7,548 nucleotides of DNA from assembly GCA_946887025.1 (NCBI GenBank), contig CAMPJY010000123.1:1-7548 (forward strand), given 5' to 3'. This document shows positions 6,134 to 7,548 of this stretch, piece after piece. Position 1 is the first letter of the stretch, and each line of letters begins with the position of its first letter. A program made the translations under genes and the position numbers. The notes under the pieces were generated by a model. It had not been told where the DNA came from. It worked only from the letters and a program-made list of their open reading frames with translations, and did no database searches. Origin of the DNA: an uncultured Salinimicrobium sp. Lineage in GTDB: Bacteria; Bacteroidota; Bacteroidia; Flavobacteriales; Flavobacteriaceae.

Positions 6134-7548
6134 ATGAAGAAAATAATCAGTTTAATATTCATCGTCTTCTGTTATATAACCGGAACTCAGGCTCAGGTTT
6201 CCCAGGAACAAAAAGATTCCCTAAACATCAGGAAGCTGTATGATCTGGCCTTGCTGGATGGGCAAAGTTATTCCTGGCTGGATCATTTGTCCAATAATAT
6301 AGGCGGCCGTCTTTCCGGCTCCCTGGAGGCTGCGCAGGCGGTTCAATACACCGAAGAGGAACTCGAAAAACTGGGGTTGGATAAAGTCTGGCTGCAGCCC
6401 GTAATGGTGCCAAAATGGACCCGGGGCCTGGCAGAATATGCTTATATTCAGCCTGCCAACGGAGCATCCAGGAATGTAAATATTGCTGCTCTTGGAGGTT
6501 CTGTAGCCACTCCTTCGGGTGGCTTGAAGGCAGAAGTTATAGAGGTGAAAGGGATTGAAGATCTTGCCCGATACGGAAAAGAGCAGATTGAGGGAAAAAT
6601 CGTCTTTTACAACAGGGCCATGCGTCCTGATCTTATTCACACTTTTGAAGCATATGGGGGTTGCGTGGATCAGCGTTATTCAGGAGCCGAGGAAGCCGCT
6701 AAATACGGTGCAGTAGGAGTAATCGTCCGCTCCCTAAGCCATAAAATTGACGATATTCCCCATACCGGTTCCATGAGCTATGGAAATCTGCCTGACAGTC
6801 AGAGGATACCTGCCGCTGCCATCTCCACGGCAGATGCTGAATATCTTAGCAGTGTCCTCAAATTGGATCCCGAAACAGAGTTCTATTATTTAATGAACTG
6901 TAAGAATTATCCTGATGTACAGTCACACAATGTGATCGGGGAAATCACTGGAAGTGAATTTCCGGAGGAGATCATTGTAGTAGGAGGCCATTTGGATTCC
7001 TGGGATCTGGGAGATGGTGCCCATGATGATGGGGCAGGAGTGGTGCAATCCATGGAAGTGCTGAGGTTATTTCAAAGAGCGGGAATAAAACCAAAAAGAA
7101 CCCTTCGGGTGGTGCTTTTCATGAATGAGGAGAATGGCCTGAGAGGTGGCAACAAATATGCGGAAGTGGCAGAACAAAAGGATGAGAACCACATTTTTGC
7201 CCTTGAAAGCGATGCCGGTGGTTTCACTCCCCGCGGTTTTTCCTTTGATGCGACCGATGATCAATATGAGCAGATCCTGGAGTGGAAAAAACTGTTCAAG
7301 CCTTACCTGATCCATTATTTTGAGCAGGGTGGGAGTGGTGCCGACATAGGACCATTAAAAAATGGCAAAACAGTTTTGGCAGGATTAAGGCCGGATTCCC
7401 AACGTTATTTCGATTATCATCACGCCGCAACCGATACCTTTGAAGCTGTTAACAAAAGAGAACTTGAACTCGGTGCCGCCACCATGGCTGCCCTGGTATA
7501 TCTGGTAGACAAATATGGTTTCGAAGAAAAAACTAACGAGAGTCAATA
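6134..7548 (+). CDS. Secreted M28 zinc peptidase, carboxypeptidase Q/PGCP-like (right edge)
   Basis: This exported metallopeptidase probably removes terminal residues from peptides in the periplasm or outside the cell. Residues 1-20 form a signal peptide (MKKIISLIFIVFCYITG, then TQA) with likely cleavage before Gln21; Cys13 does not sit in a lipobox. A PA-like insert spans about 125-275 and includes GAEEAAKYGAVG at 184-195 and PHTG at 209-212. The M28 catalytic core carries the two-zinc ligands H286 (GGHLDSWD), D298 (HDDGAG), E333, D360 (ESDAGG) and H430 (DYHHAATDT), with catalytic base E332 (MNEENG). These sit at a constant offset of four from the sites I recall in human carboxypeptidase Q. 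There are 471 complete codons, then TA at the edge. Since the human protein is about 472 residues, a stop codon almost certainly follows. It appears to be transcribed alone from its own promoter. Confidence 0.93.
   Translation, partial: MKKIISLIFIVFCYITGTQAQVSQEQKDSLNIRKLYDLALLDGQSYSWLDHLSNNIGGRLSGSLEAAQAVQYTEEELEKLGLDKVWLQPVMVPKWTRGLAEYAYIQPANGASRNVNIAALGGSVATPSGGLKAEVIEVKGIEDLARYGKEQIEGKIVFYNRAMRPDLIHTFEAYGGCVDQRYSGAEEAAKYGAVGVIVRSLSHKIDDIPHTGSMSYGNLPDSQRIPAAAISTADAEYLSSVLKLDPETEFYYLMNCKNYPDVQSHNVIGEITGSEFPEEIIVVGGHLDSWDLGDGAHDDGAGVVQSMEVLRLFQRAGIKPKRTLRVVLFMNEENGLRGGNKYAEVAEQKDENHIFALESDAGGFTPRGFSFDATDDQYEQILEWKKLFKPYLIHYFEQGGSGADIGPLKNGKTVLAGLRPDSQRYFDYHHAATDTFEAVNKRELELGAATMAALVYLVDKYGFEEKTNESQ

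Noticed and set aside
6221..6640. Minus-strand open frame opposite the peptidase gene
   Set aside because: The peptidase is strongly supported on the plus strand, and the antisense product shows no domain.

Overview
The window looks like chromosome from a member of the Bacteroidota, most likely family Flavobacteriaceae. The evidence is the moderate-to-low G+C, A-rich start regions without strong Shine-Dalgarno sequences, a TAnnTTTG-type promoter box before the last gene, a DUF6268-like outer-membrane barrel protein, and the general style of the proteins. The genus cannot be fixed from the sequence alone. No RNA gene, mobile element, CRISPR array or long repeat was found. Gene density is high, and no gene-free stretch exceeds about 180 bases.

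Left to centre (134-5356, + strand) there are five genes in one tight run that reads as an operon. They are a NatA-type ABC ATPase, its ABC-2/NatB-type permease (8-nt overlap), a small MscS-family mechanosensitive channel (52-nt gap), a DUF6268-like outer-membrane beta-barrel protein (4-nt ATGA overlap), and a sigma-54-dependent response regulator (2-nt gap). The regulator has receiver and AAA+ domains but stops before any DNA-binding domain. No histidine kinase is visible. Together the genes cover inner-membrane export, osmotic pressure release, an outer-membrane component and a phospho-regulated sigma-54 activator, so an envelope or osmotic stress role is a reasonable but unproven inference.

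Right of centre, a GNAT-fold protein with a degenerate acetyl-CoA loop lies on the minus strand (5365-5955). It converges on the regulator with only 8 bases between the two stop codons. A 178-base divergent region carrying a plausible Bacteroidota promoter separates it from the last gene (6134 to the right edge). That gene encodes a secreted M28 zinc peptidase closely resembling animal carboxypeptidase Q/PGCP, with all metal ligands present. The window ends two bases into what is probably its stop codon.

The first 133 bases hold no certain gene; a minus-strand frame open to the left edge could be the start of a divergent gene. The most interesting content is the operon ending in a regulator that lacks a DNA-binding domain. 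Nothing here proves a new system.
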